Shown here piece after piece: positions 51,778-60,099 of a stretch of DNA of 64,000 nucleotides. This stretch comes from JBAXPV01 sp037132075 (GTDB taxonomy: Bacteria; Bacteroidota; Bacteroidia; Bacteroidales; CAIXZF01): NCBI GenBank assembly GCA_037132075.1, contig JBAXPV010000008.1, forward strand, positions 57,337 to 121,336. The letters are read 5' to 3'. Below the pieces are notes generated by a model. It made no database searches, had not been told where the DNA came from, and saw only the letters and a list, made by a program, of their open reading frames with translations. The position numbers and the translations under genes were made by a program. Within the stretch, counting starts at the first letter, position 1, and every line of letters begins with the position of its first letter.

Positions 51778-52922
51778 AGAATCTCAGCAGCTTTTTCCAA
51801 TGTCTCATTCTTCTTGGCAAAACAAAACCTGAGCACTTTATTGTCAGTTTTCTGCTGATAAAAGGGTGAAACAGGAATTGCAGCCAAGCCAAATTCTTTC
51901 GTCAGGCGGATGGCATAATCAAGGTCCTTTTCTTTCGAAATTGCACTGTAATCCAGTAACTGGAAGTAAGTGCCATGACTGGGAATGATGCGAAAACGAC
52001 TGCCTTCGATAAGTTTCACAAAGTAGTCGCGCCTTTCCTGGTAGAACGCTGACAAGCCGGTATAATTCGACTTATCCTGCATAAACTCTGCCAGGGCATA
52101 TTGAATAGGGGTATTTACAGAAAAGACAATAAATTGGTGTGTCTTCCGGAATTCGCTCATGAGGTTCTCCGGGGCTAAGACAAAACCCATCTTCCAACCG
52201 GTTGCATGAAAGGTTTTTCCAAAAGAGCCCACGATGAGTGAACGCTTCGCCAGTTGGGGATAACGGCAGATACTCTCATGACGCAAATCATCGAAAATGA
52301 GATGCTCATAGACCTCATCCGACAAAATCAGGATGTCAGAGTTTTCGGTAATGGTGTTGAGTTCCTTCATGTCCGACTCCCGCAAAACCGCTCCGCTGGG
52401 ATTGTGCGGGGTATTGATGATGATCATGCGGGTACGGGAGGTGATCATCTTTTTTACTTCATTCCAGTCGATATGATAATCCGGGAGTTTGAGCTCCGAA
52501 TGTTTTACCATACCATTGTTGAGTTTGATCACCGGAGAATATGAATCATAAGCAGGTTCGAAGATAATGACTTCGTCATCTTCCCGAACGAATGCCTCAA
52601 TGATAGAGGAAATTGCCTGTGTGCCGCCAGCCGTGATGTTGATCTCAGTCTCAGGATCATAATTTGCCCCGTACATGTCGTGTACCTTGGAGGAAATAGC
52701 CTGACGTAGTGGTAAAATACCAGTCATGGGGGCATATTGATTGTGACCCTCTTTCATGTATTTGTGGATGAGGTCAATCAAAACAGGGGATACCTCGAAA
52801 TCAGGAAATCCCTGGCTCAGGTTGATGGCACCATGCTCATGGGCAAGCTTTGACATGACAGCAAAGATAGATGTGCCGACATTCGGAAGTTTAGAAGATA
52901 TATTTCCAGGAAATTTTTCCAT
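51765..52922 (-). CDS. Pyridoxal-phosphate aminotransferase, methionine/glutamine type (YbdL-like)
   Basis: This 385-residue fold-type I enzyme begins with SKLPNVGTSIFAVMSKLAHEHGAINLSQGFPDF, the signature of YbdL/KAT-like aminotransferases. NTPHNPSG contacts the cofactor, SDEVYEHLIFD holds the PLP ring pocket Asp and Tyr, and the Schiff-base Lys lies in SLIVGSFGKTFHATGWKMGF. It probably converts methionine and other amino acids to 2-oxo acids with glutamine or a 2-oxo acid as partner, as in methionine salvage. The downstream omega-amidase overlaps by 13 bp. A -7 element (TACCTTTG, minus strand) lies at 52944-52951. Confidence 0.94.
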   Translation of the reverse strand: MEKFPGNISSKLPNVGTSIFAVMSKLAHEHGAINLSQGFPDFEVSPVLIDLIHKYMKEGHNQYAPMTGILPLRQAISSKVHDMYGANYDPETEINITAGGTQAISSIIEAFVREDDEVIIFEPAYDSYSPVIKLNNGMVKHSELKLPDYHIDWNEVKKMITSRTRMIIINTPHNPSGAVLRESDMKELNTITENSDILILSDEVYEHLIFDDLRHESICRYPQLAKRSLIVGSFGKTFHATGWKMGFVLAPENLMSEFRKTHQFIVFSVNTPIQYALAEFMQDKSNYTGLSAFYQERRDYFVKLIEGSRFRIIPSHGTYFQLLDYSAISKEKDLDYAIRLTKEFGLAAIPVSPFYQQKTDNKVLRFCFAKKNETLEKAAEILCKI

Positions 52923-52943
52923 TCAGATTTTTAAAATTGCCTG

Positions 52944-52951
52944 CAAAGGTA
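52944..52951 (-). promoter_or_regulatory. -7 element of the aminotransferase / omega-amidase / MATE operon
   Basis: TACCTTTG on the minus strand matches TAnnTTTG 21 bp from the start codon. The -33 region is weak. Confidence 0.45.
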
Positions 52952-52993
52952 GTCATAAAATTGTAAAGTCCAGAATTCCGGTCACATAAAGGC

Positions 52994-53638
52994 TTAGTCA
53001 GACTCAAAAGATTGCCGGTTCAGACGATACAAAACTCCTTTTTCGGAAATGTCAATATGCAGCAACTCCAGGCTGAGCAGGTTAACAAGAATCTGTTCTG
53101 CTTCAGTTTTTGTCAGCCTGGCAATCTCACAGAATCCTTCGAAATCGATAGCGTCATTAAGGCCGAGATATTTCAGCAAAAATTCCTCCACTCCAGAAAA
53201 GCGAAGTGTCGTCGCGATGCCTTCCTTTTGTCTTGCCCATACTTTTAGCAAGATGTCATTGGCCAGGAGGTTTTGATCTTTTACCCGGATGTATGCCATC
53301 CATCGGCCATCGGTTTCACTGGCATAGTAGGGGCGGCGGTTTCCGGGATTGATAATCACCTCAACCACTGTCTTTAATCCGATTTTCCATCGCACTGCCT
53401 TGAATTTTATTACTGGTTTGCAATACATATCCGCAGCACCTTCCAGCATAAAGATCTCTTCTTCAGATCGTACCCCGGCAATGGCGCCATTGTCTTTCAC
53501 CCCGACCAGCAGCCTTCCGCCGTCGGTATTGGCAAAAGCGACCATGGTCCGGGCGATCTTACGGGCATCCGAGATCTCGAATTTAAAGTCGAGTTGCTGG
53601 TGTTCACCTTCGGCGATAAGTTTTTGGAGGTAGTCCAT
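52994..53638 (-). CDS. AlbA_2/Schlafen-type ATP-binding domain protein
   Basis: This 214-residue protein has an AlbA_2 domain (residues 1-130): EHQQLDFKFEISDARKIARTMVAFANTDGGRLLVGVKDNGAIAGV. This glycine-rich turn and the ExxxxDFK start are the hallmarks of the AlbA_2/DUF4062-like divergent AAA_4 fold. A winged-helix-like tail (about 150-210) contains EIARLTKTEAEQILVNLLSLELL. Such proteins are often regulators or RNA/DNA-binding factors; the role here is unknown. The ATG lies only five bases from a -7 element, and the upstream region is a G-rich tandem repeat. Confidence 0.9.
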   Translation of the reverse strand: MDYLQKLIAEGEHQQLDFKFEISDARKIARTMVAFANTDGGRLLVGVKDNGAIAGVRSEEEIFMLEGAADMYCKPVIKFKAVRWKIGLKTVVEVIINPGNRRPYYASETDGRWMAYIRVKDQNLLANDILLKVWARQKEGIATTLRFSGVEEFLLKYLGLNDAIDFEGFCEIARLTKTEAEQILVNLLSLELLHIDISEKGVLYRLNRQSFESD

Positions 53639-53643
53639 GGGGG

Positions 53644-53651
53644 CAAAGATA
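53644..53651 (-). promoter_or_regulatory. -7 element of the AlbA_2 gene, likely leaderless
   Basis: TATCTTTG on the minus strand is a perfect -7 match. Five bases separate it from the start codon, so transcription should begin at or near the A of ATG. The -33 position falls in the G-rich repeat. Confidence 0.5.
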
Positions 53652-53656
53652 GGGAA

Positions 53657-53692
53657 ATGGGGGACGGGGGGATGGGGGATGGGGGATGGGGG
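53657..53692. repeat. G-rich tandem repeat, possible G-quadruplex
   Basis: On the plus strand there are five runs of at least five G: GGGGGAC, GGGGGGAT and three GGGGGAT units with a 2-3 base spacer. This meets the simple criterion for a G-quadruplex. It lies at the -33 region and just upstream of the AlbA_2 promoter. The rest of the 247-bp gap holds the repeat at 53716-53757 and no gene. Confidence 0.75.
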
Positions 53693-53715
53693 AATTTGCA
53701 GGGTTCAGACTTATA

Positions 53716-53757
53716 CTTCTCCTTTAACTTGGTGCTTCTTGCTGCTTATATCTTACT
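53716..53757. repeat. Inverted copy of the AAGAAGCACCAAGTTA repeat
   Basis: TAACTTGGTGCTTCTT is the complement of the segment at 12952-12967, and the flanking AAGGAG and ATATCTT/AAGATAT parts match too. It lies between the G-rich repeat and the end of the S74 protein gene. Confidence 0.55.
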
Positions 53758-53885
53758 TCAAAAGCCCTTCCTATCCGGACGAAAAAAGGGGTTTCATCAT
53801 CGTGGTAAGCATTTGTGCTTTATGGGTTATCAGGAGTCATAGTCCAATTATTTAAAAGTTATATGCAATACTTTCATCCTTATCA

Positions 53886-56024
53886 TTATTTTTTGGGTTC
53901 CATTAGTTTTTCTACTATACCCATTAATTTGGCATTTTGTTTTTTAAGCTCTTCTATTTGTTGTTGTTGTTCCTGCATCGCTTTCACCATTGGCACTACA
54001 AACTCAGCATAACGAAGACCGTAAAAGTCATTTTCATTCTTAGGTTTATCGACGCCACTGAAATCAAAACCAAGCTCTTTTGCGGCCTGTTCTACTTCTT
54101 GTGCAAAGAAACCTGAGTAAAGATATTTTACTGCGTCTTTTTCGGAATCTTCTAATCGCAGGCTATCAGGAGTATGTATAGACCTGGCTTGTGCATCCAA
54201 ATCGTAATGATAAGAAACAGGACGTAATTTCATGACAAAGTTCAAACCAGGAATATTCTCCTTTACGTCCTTTTTAAAGCGTTTGTCCGATAAAGTAGTC
54301 CAGCCTACCTGACCACCAATACTTGAAATACTTGAATTTCCAATGCGAACCTGATTTGAAGCTGAAATAGAAGCGTTATAGCCTATAGCTGTAGAATTCG
54401 TATAGTTTGTAATACTAGAAAAACTTTGATAGCCTAAAGCTGTATTATTTGTACCAGCCGTGCCAAACATCATTGAATTCATTCCAATGGCAGTATTTCC
54501 ATCACCTAAGGTATTTGAATATAGTGCCTGATAACCAATGCCTGTATTATAGCTTCCTAAAGTATTATAATTCAATGAGGCGCAACCAACAGCTGTGCTT
54601 GAATTTCCAGATGAATTTGCATAAAGAGACCCGAAACCAACGGCGGTTAGACTAAATCCTCCTGAATTTGTAAATAATGATGAATGGCCTATGGCGACAT
54701 TTAAAGCGCCATTGGTGTTATTTTTTAACGCCTCATGGCCAATCGCTATATTATGATAACCTGAATTGTTCATTTTTAATGAATTACTTCCTATTCCGAT
54801 GTTTTCATATCCAAGAGCTATGTTTTTTAGACAATTAGCACCTATACCAATATTTGTTGAGTTGGGAGATAAATAACTTCCGGCATTGTAACCTAAATAC
54901 AGACAAGAAACCTCTGATTCTCCAATAAAACCGGCAACAGTGTTATTTACTTTAAAAGTCAGTGGCTGTGCATCTGTTGTGCCAATGAAATTAGTCATTG
55001 GGAAAGTACCTGTGTTCCCATACAAAGACCAACTATATGAATTAATTGGCAGCCAGGCTGTATTACCGGTAGAATTGGAAACCAGCATACAGCCTTCTGC
55101 TGCCCCTGTTGTAAGCATTATCTGGTTAGCCACAATTTTACCAGCAACTTCAAGTTTTTCTAATGGTTGTGTTACTCCTATCCCAACATTGCCAGAATAT
55201 CCAGGACTTGGGAAAAAATGAAAATATTTTGCTTTAAATGATAGGAAATCATCCCCATCTTCTTCTCCCAGAGTTACATAACTGGCATCACCGAATTTTA
55301 AATAACTATTATTAGCTGCTGAAGTCCAAACAGATCCATCACTAATTTTTGTATTTCCACTTATCTGTAGTTTTTCACTAGGACTTGTCATTCCTAAACC
55401 CATATATGAACCATTTTGATAGAATTGGGAGTTCTCCCCTGAAGTTGAGCTATTGAACTTAATCAGGTAATTACTATTTCCATTGATATTAACAGAGCCT
55501 GCAGGCCCTGTTAAGCCAATGGGCCCCGTTGAACCAGTAGCGCCAGTTAAGCCGATAGGACCTTGTGGACCTATAGGACCCTGCAGACCTTGAGGTCCGG
55601 TAGGCCCGGGAATGGAACTACCTGAATTTGCAGCATATAAGGCGTATGGAACACTCAGTAATTGATCACTTCCCATTAAAATATAACTACTGCCACCGCT
55701 TGGGTCAAACTCGACCTGTAAAAAATAGGGACCACTTCCCCAGGAAATACCTGTAAAACTGCCACTTATAACAGTTCCACTTCCAATATTAAGGTTTGCT
55801 AACCCAAAGTTATTGGTCGTTACATTGTGCGTTTCAGAATATACATTAGTTCCAGATGCGGTACCTTGTAAAATACTTAATCTGAAACTAACCGATTGAT
55901 TGTTAATAGTATTCCCGGATAAGTCGCGGACCACGGATTGATATTTAAAGGCATTAGGCCCCTGGGAAAATAATGAACCTATAAACATCATAAGCCCAAG
56001 ACATAAAAGTATGGTTCTTTTCAT
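53886..56024 (-). CDS. Secreted collagen-like protein with YadA-like repeats and S74 chaperone domain
   Basis: This 712-residue protein has a signal peptide (about 1-20). A beta-rich N-terminal domain (20-135) precedes a collagen-like tract (about 137-172, repeated GPxG/GPI triplets). A repeated AIG(x)A-type region (about 380-560, for example NIAIGHEALKNN) resembles trimeric autotransporter heads. The C-terminal peptidase S74 intramolecular chaperone has TLSDKRFKKDV (auto-cleavage Ser and Lys) and ends in a Gln/Lys coiled coil. S74 domains help fold trimeric phage-like fibres, so a trimeric surface fibre is inferred. No sorting tail is visible. The gene shows no phage neighbours. Confidence 0.9.
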   Translation of the reverse strand: MKRTILLCLGLMMFIGSLFSQGPNAFKYQSVVRDLSGNTINNQSVSFRLSILQGTASGTNVYSETHNVTTNNFGLANLNIGSGTVISGSFTGISWGSGPYFLQVEFDPSGGSSYILMGSDQLLSVPYALYAANSGSSIPGPTGPQGLQGPIGPQGPIGLTGATGSTGPIGLTGPAGSVNINGNSNYLIKFNSSTSGENSQFYQNGSYMGLGMTSPSEKLQISGNTKISDGSVWTSAANNSYLKFGDASYVTLGEEDGDDFLSFKAKYFHFFPSPGYSGNVGIGVTQPLEKLEVAGKIVANQIMLTTGAAEGCMLVSNSTGNTAWLPINSYSWSLYGNTGTFPMTNFIGTTDAQPLTFKVNNTVAGFIGESEVSCLYLGYNAGSYLSPNSTNIGIGANCLKNIALGYENIGIGSNSLKMNNSGYHNIAIGHEALKNNTNGALNVAIGHSSLFTNSGGFSLTAVGFGSLYANSSGNSSTAVGCASLNYNTLGSYNTGIGYQALYSNTLGDGNTAIGMNSMMFGTAGTNNTALGYQSFSSITNYTNSTAIGYNASISASNQVRIGNSSISSIGGQVGWTTLSDKRFKKDVKENIPGLNFVMKLRPVSYHYDLDAQARSIHTPDSLRLEDSEKDAVKYLYSGFFAQEVEQAAKELGFDFSGVDKPKNENDFYGLRYAEFVVPMVKAMQEQQQQIEELKKQNAKLMGIVEKLMEPKK

Positions 56025-56519
56025 AAGACATAGATAACAGATTTGTAAAATTCGGATATGATAAATTTTTAATTATCGGATACGCGTCGAATATTTTCTT
56101 TAAATTGATCAGCAATATTGCTTTAAAAATTAAAATAATTTGGAAGTGATGGAAGTATCTTTTTTGAATGGAATTGCCTTCTTTTCAAGGCTGTTGTGTA
56201 GTAAGTCCTGTAATTTGTACCTATTGAATAATAGAATAATTTTCTGAACCGGTTGTTAAAACCAATTTCAATAAAGTTAGAACATTCAAAATATCATATG
56301 TAAGCTATGGTAATGCAAATATATATAAAAGGTTTTGTATTGGGGAATAATTAAGTATTAATTTTTAAAAAAAACAATAAGCTATCTATGTATCACTATA
56401 ACAACTGTGCTTTTCTTTGCCAGGTAAAGCTTCCAAAAAAAATTCCCCAAAGTTGTAATTTAATATTATTTCGGTATTTTTGTACTTTAATTCTTTTATT
56501 AACATCAATATTCGTACGT
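56025..56519. other. AT-rich intergenic region with the fasciclin promoter
   Basis: This 495-bp gap between divergent genes is strongly AT-rich. It contains a promoter at 56453-56482 for the fasciclin gene. No other convincing gene, repeat or RNA was recognised. An open frame from 56388 to the fasciclin start is rejected because it precedes the promoter. Confidence 0.55.
56453..56482 (+). promoter_or_regulatory. Promoter of the fasciclin lipoprotein gene
   Basis: TTG (56453-56455) and TATTTTTG (56475-56482) are 19 bp apart, close to the ideal Bacteroidota pattern. The leader is about 32 nt before the ATG at 56520. Confidence 0.7.
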
Positions 56520-57095
56520 ATGAAAAAACAATTCGCTCTCATTATCAGTGGCTTAGCCATGACAACATTCATTTTCAGTTCCTGCAATTCCGGCACTAAA
56601 ACAGGGGAGTCGGCTTCATCAAGCCAGGAAACTGCGGCCCCTGTATCCGGACAATCCGCAGTCCAGGATGATGCTTCTCAAAAAGATGTGGTGAAAGTCG
56701 CTGCCGGCTCCCCGGATCATACGACCCTTGTCGCTGCAGTAAAAGCAGCAGAATATGTTGACGTTTTATCGAATGCCGGCCCATTCACCGTATTTGCCCC
56801 AACCAATGCTGCTTTTGATAAGCTGCCCAAAGGAACCGTGGAAGGTTTGCTGAAACCTGAGAAAAAAGCTGAGTTACGAAACATACTCGAATACCACGTT
56901 TATGTTGGAAAACTTGAAGCCTCCACCTTTAAGGACGGACAGCAACTTGGGCAGGTAAACGGCGGGAAAGTCACCATGGGCGTTAAAAATGGCAAGGTCA
57001 CGGTGAACGGCGCGAATATCATTGCATCAATTCCATGCAGTAATGGGATTATTCATGTAATTGATGCTGTTTTACTTCCGCCGGCAAAGAAATAA
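56520..57095 (+). CDS. Fasciclin-domain lipoprotein
   Basis: This 191-residue protein starts with a lipoprotein signal (lipobox FSSC, acyl Cys at residue 22) and a Ser/Gln/Thr-rich linker (about 23-65). A single fasciclin (FAS1) domain follows (about 68-190): VDVLSNAGPFTVFAPTNAAFDKLPKGTV, LRNILEYHVYVGKL, TVNGANIIASIPCSNGIIHVIDAVLLPP. FAS1 domains mediate adhesion and protein binding at the cell surface. The start at 56520 is chosen because it gives a proper signal peptide and lies just past the promoter. It is monocistronic. Confidence 0.94.
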   Translation: MKKQFALIISGLAMTTFIFSSCNSGTKTGESASSSQETAAPVSGQSAVQDDASQKDVVKVAAGSPDHTTLVAAVKAAEYVDVLSNAGPFTVFAPTNAAFDKLPKGTVEGLLKPEKKAELRNILEYHVYVGKLEASTFKDGQQLGQVNGGKVTMGVKNGKVTVNGANIIASIPCSNGIIHVIDAVLLPPAKK

Positions 57096-57118
57096 AGAGA
57101 GATTGTTTTTTTCGTAAC

Positions 57119-57160
57119 TTCGTTGGCTCTTGGTAAAAAAACCTATGCTAACCCAACGAA
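57119..57160 (+). promoter_or_regulatory. Inverted repeat in the leader of the metallopeptidase gene
   Basis: TTCGTTGG (57119-57126) and CCAACGAA (57153-57160) form an 8-bp inverted repeat with a 26-nt loop, ending six bases before the ATG. A TAACTTCG at 57115-57122 resembles a -7 element with one mismatch. Regulatory meaning is uncertain. Confidence 0.35.
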
Positions 57161-57166
57161 ACCACT

Positions 57167-59212
57167 ATGAAAAAACTTCTCCCGCTTCTCGCAGCATCAC
57201 TGCTGATCGTCCTGATTTCCTGTAAACCTATGGATAAAAAGGACAAAAAATCCTTCATTTATATTCGACAGGATAAAGTCGAACAAGTCACCAAAACCCT
57301 AATCAGCAAATTTGGAAGTACCTCCGCTTTGCGTATTGAAAAAGGTGTTGGACGTGTGGCAACACTCTGGGTAAAAACGGATGGCACTGAACAAGACTTT
57401 GAACAGTTTTGTATGACTCATTTTGTCGCTTCTGAACAAGGCGTTGACAGTCTCTTTCAGAAACTGCAAACTAACTTTGAAATCCTGAACGGTCATTTCG
57501 GCCAGATGGGCATGAGCCTAAGGGTGCCGCTTGACCTCGACCTTGGGCCGGTTCAGCCGGTTGATGAGATGTTTGGCAGTTTCGCTCCCGGGGCTCATCT
57601 CTCTGATGACCTCTTTGCCAATAAAGTTGCCTTCCTGGTGACCCTCAATTTCCCATTTTATTCTCTTAAGGAAAAGAATGAACTGGGCCTTAAATGGACA
57701 CGCAAACAATGGGCCTATGCCCGAATGGGTGATAATTTCCTTTCCAGGGAGCCTGCTGATAAACTTCAGCAAATGACAAAAGTCCTGACAGAAGCAGATT
57801 CGTATATCTCTGAATACAACATTTGTATGGGGAAACTCCAGGATAAAAACGGAAAGACCTGGTTTCCGGCCGATATGAAACTCATCACCCACTGGGGTCT
57901 GCGCGATGAACTCAAATCACATTATGCCGATAAAGAAGGCGGTCTGGAAAAGCAAAAAGTCGTCTATACCGTGATGAAACACATCATCGACCAAAGCATC
58001 CCGGAAATCGTCATCAACAATCCTGAAGTCCAATGGGATCCTATCGAAAACACCGTTTTCAAAAACGGCAAAACCTTTGAATCAAAACCAGAGCCGGATA
58101 CCCGCTATGCCAAACTCCTGAATAACTTCAAAGCAGAAAAGGCGCTCGATCCTTTCAATCCAAACTATCCGACTTATATTGACAGGGCTTTCGACCTGGC
58201 CATGGAGATTTCACAGCCCGAAGTTGAACAGTTATTTACGGGCATGCTGACCTCGCCAGAATTTAAACAAGTAGGACAATTGATCGCAAAAAGACTGAAC
58301 CGCCCTTTACAGCCATTCGATATCTGGTATGACGGATTTAAATCCAGGGGAACGATCTCTGAAGAGTCCCTGAATAAACTGACTTCTGAAAGATATCCCG
58401 ACATAGCCACATTTCAGAAAGATCTGCCCAACATTATGGTAAAACTTGGCTTCACTCCTGAGAAAGCAGCTGAAGTCAGCGCAAAAGTACAGGTTGATCC
58501 TGCACGCGGTTCTGGTCATGCCGCCGGCGCAACGATGAAATCATCCAAATCACTTCTCAGAACGCGCTTTGCCAAGGGAGGCATGAATTACAAAGGATAC
58601 AATATCGCCATCCATGAATTTGGTCATAACGTAGAGCAAACCATCACGCTCCATGATGTCGACAACTACATGATGTCCGGGGTTCCCAACACCGCATTCA
58701 CAGAAGCTGTCGCTTTCCTCTTCCAGGTGCGTGACCTTGAGTTGCTGGGAATCAAAGACGAAAATCCTGAAAAGACAAAACTCATGGCTTTGGATCATTT
58801 CTGGATGTCATGCGAAATCATGGGAGTTTCCCTGGTCGACATGAAAGTCTGGAAATGGATGTATGCCAACCCAAATGCCACACCGGCTCAGCTGAAAGAG
58901 GCTGTGATCGCCATTTCTAAGGAAGTATGGAATCAGTATTTCAGCCCGGTCTTTGGCAGCAAAGACGAGCCAATACTCGGGGTTTACTCTCATATGATTG
59001 ATAACCCGCTTTATCTGCCCAATTACCCAATAGGGCATCTTGTCAGCTTCCAGGTGGAGCAGCAGATAGCCGGGAAACCACTGGCAAATGAAATACTCCG
59101 CCTGTACACGGTAGGGCGACTGACCCCAAGTGTTTGGTTGCAGCAGGGTGTTGGAAAGCCCTTGAGTATTGAGCCTACTTTGAAGGCTGTTGATCTGGCC
59201 CTGAAAAATTAA
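57167..59212 (+). CDS. M3-like gluzincin metallopeptidase lipoprotein
   Basis: This 681-residue protein has a lipoprotein signal (lipobox LISC, Cys19) and a long helical body. The zinc site is HEFGH (His483, Glu484, His487), with a likely third ligand Glu513 in FTEAVAF, 26 residues on. That spacing is close to the M3 (thimet oligopeptidase) family, and PFDIWYDGFKSRG and VDPARGSGHA also recall M3 enzymes. Sequence is otherwise divergent, so this may be a distinct subfamily. It probably degrades peptides in the periplasm or at the outer membrane. Monocistronic, with the repeat element at 59219-59310 after it. Confidence 0.82.
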   Translation: MKKLLPLLAASLLIVLISCKPMDKKDKKSFIYIRQDKVEQVTKTLISKFGSTSALRIEKGVGRVATLWVKTDGTEQDFEQFCMTHFVASEQGVDSLFQKLQTNFEILNGHFGQMGMSLRVPLDLDLGPVQPVDEMFGSFAPGAHLSDDLFANKVAFLVTLNFPFYSLKEKNELGLKWTRKQWAYARMGDNFLSREPADKLQQMTKVLTEADSYISEYNICMGKLQDKNGKTWFPADMKLITHWGLRDELKSHYADKEGGLEKQKVVYTVMKHIIDQSIPEIVINNPEVQWDPIENTVFKNGKTFESKPEPDTRYAKLLNNFKAEKALDPFNPNYPTYIDRAFDLAMEISQPEVEQLFTGMLTSPEFKQVGQLIAKRLNRPLQPFDIWYDGFKSRGTISEESLNKLTSERYPDIATFQKDLPNIMVKLGFTPEKAAEVSAKVQVDPARGSGHAAGATMKSSKSLLRTRFAKGGMNYKGYNIAIHEFGHNVEQTITLHDVDNYMMSGVPNTAFTEAVAFLFQVRDLELLGIKDENPEKTKLMALDHFWMSCEIMGVSLVDMKVWKWMYANPNATPAQLKEAVIAISKEVWNQYFSPVFGSKDEPILGVYSHMIDNPLYLPNYPIGHLVSFQVEQQIAGKPLANEILRLYTVGRLTPSVWLQQGVGKPLSIEPTLKAVDLALKN

Positions 59213-59218
59213 TGATAA

Positions 59219-59310
59219 TGGATGATATATGAAGGATGATATATAAAGGATGAGCGAAGGTCAGCTATCGGGACTGCTCATCCTTCATATATCATCCCTC
59301 ATCCTTCCCA
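59219..59310. repeat. Palindromic GGATGATATATGAAGGATGAGC repeat
   Basis: A left arm with two tandem GGATGATATAT units (59219-59257) pairs with the complement on the right (59276-59300). Matching is nearly perfect over 22 bp (one mismatch). It lies between convergent genes and extends into the purN stop region. The same motif occurs at 22603, 23039 and 47505. Confidence 0.7.
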
Positions 59311-59870
59311 ACAATCCATCCTTCAATCACCTCCGGGAACCACCGGTGTTCCAGCTCATGGATCCTTGAAGCCAGGATGTCAGCGGTATCTCCTGGCAGC
59401 ACGGGGCATTTTGCCTGGAAAACAACCTTGCCTTCATCATAATTCTCATTCACAAGATGAATGCTAATGCCGCTTTCAGCATCCCCTGCAGCAATTACTG
59501 CTTCATGAACATGGTGACCATACATTCCTTTACCGCCATAGGATGGCAATAGAGCGGGATGAATATTAATAATCCTGTTTGGAAACTCATGAAGGAGCAG
59601 GTCCGGGACCTTTAGTAAAAACCCGGCCAAAACGATAAAGTCAATGCGAAGTACCTGGATCCGGCGAAGGAGATGATCTGCCTCTTTGAACTCATGTGAA
59701 GAAAATACCAAAGAAGGGACTCCAAGTTTTTCGGCTCGCTCCAGGACATAAGCGTCTGCTTTGTTTGAGATCACAAGGTTTACAGAGATCTGGTCATTAT
59801 TTTGAAAATATTCAATGATTCTTTGGGCATTGGTCCCGTTACCGGAGGCGAAGATTGCGATTCTGTGCAT
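59292..59870 (-). CDS. purN: Phosphoribosylglycinamide formyltransferase
   Basis: This 192-residue enzyme uses 10-formyl-tetrahydrofolate to formylate GAR in purine synthesis. RIAIFASGNGTNAQRIIEYF at the N-terminus binds the ribose phosphate. LAGFLLKVPDLLL, NIHPALLPSYGGKGMYGHHVHEAV and SGISIHLVNENYDEGKVVFQ contain the catalytic Asn, His and Asp equivalents of the GART family. Length matches the family. It is a single gene; the convergent lipoprotein peptidase is separated by a palindromic repeat that overlaps its 3' end. Confidence 0.96.
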   Translation of the reverse strand: MHRIAIFASGNGTNAQRIIEYFQNNDQISVNLVISNKADAYVLERAEKLGVPSLVFSSHEFKEADHLLRRIQVLRIDFIVLAGFLLKVPDLLLHEFPNRIINIHPALLPSYGGKGMYGHHVHEAVIAAGDAESGISIHLVNENYDEGKVVFQAKCPVLPGDTADILASRIHELEHRWFPEVIEGWIVGKDEG

Positions 59871-60044
59871 GGGAAATTGGGTTCAGATCGTTGACAAACC
59901 TTGTGTTCAGCTAAAAATGCCGAATTAATCCTGCAATATTAATAAAAATCAAGCAAGCTTTGGGCCTGAGGAAAAGTCGTTGCGTTACCATGCTGTTACA
60001 TAGCGACTTAGCAATTGATTTTTAAGCAATTGTGATTTTTTTTC

Positions 60045-60073
60045 TTGCATGTAAGCGATTTATACTAATTTTG
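60045..60073 (+). promoter_or_regulatory. Promoter of the acpP-fabF-rnc operon
   Basis: TTG (60045-60047) and TAATTTTG (60066-60073) are 18 bp apart, a near-ideal match. The leader is about 22 nt before the acpP ATG at 60100. Confidence 0.7.
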
Positions 60074-60099
60074 CTCTCCCAAACCAAAAACACAAGATC

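Noticed and set aside
53594..53855. Open frames across the G-rich repeat
   Set aside because: They read low-complexity repeat sequence (Gly, Met, Asp, Trp) and overlap repeats and a promoter.
56388..56519. Longer start for the fasciclin protein
   Set aside because: The promoter lies at 56453-56482, and a proper lipoprotein signal begins only at 56520.
57167..59212. Dipeptidyl-peptidase III (M49) assignment
   Set aside because: The motif is HEFGH, not the M49 HExxxH, and the spacing to Glu513 fits M3-type gluzincins better.
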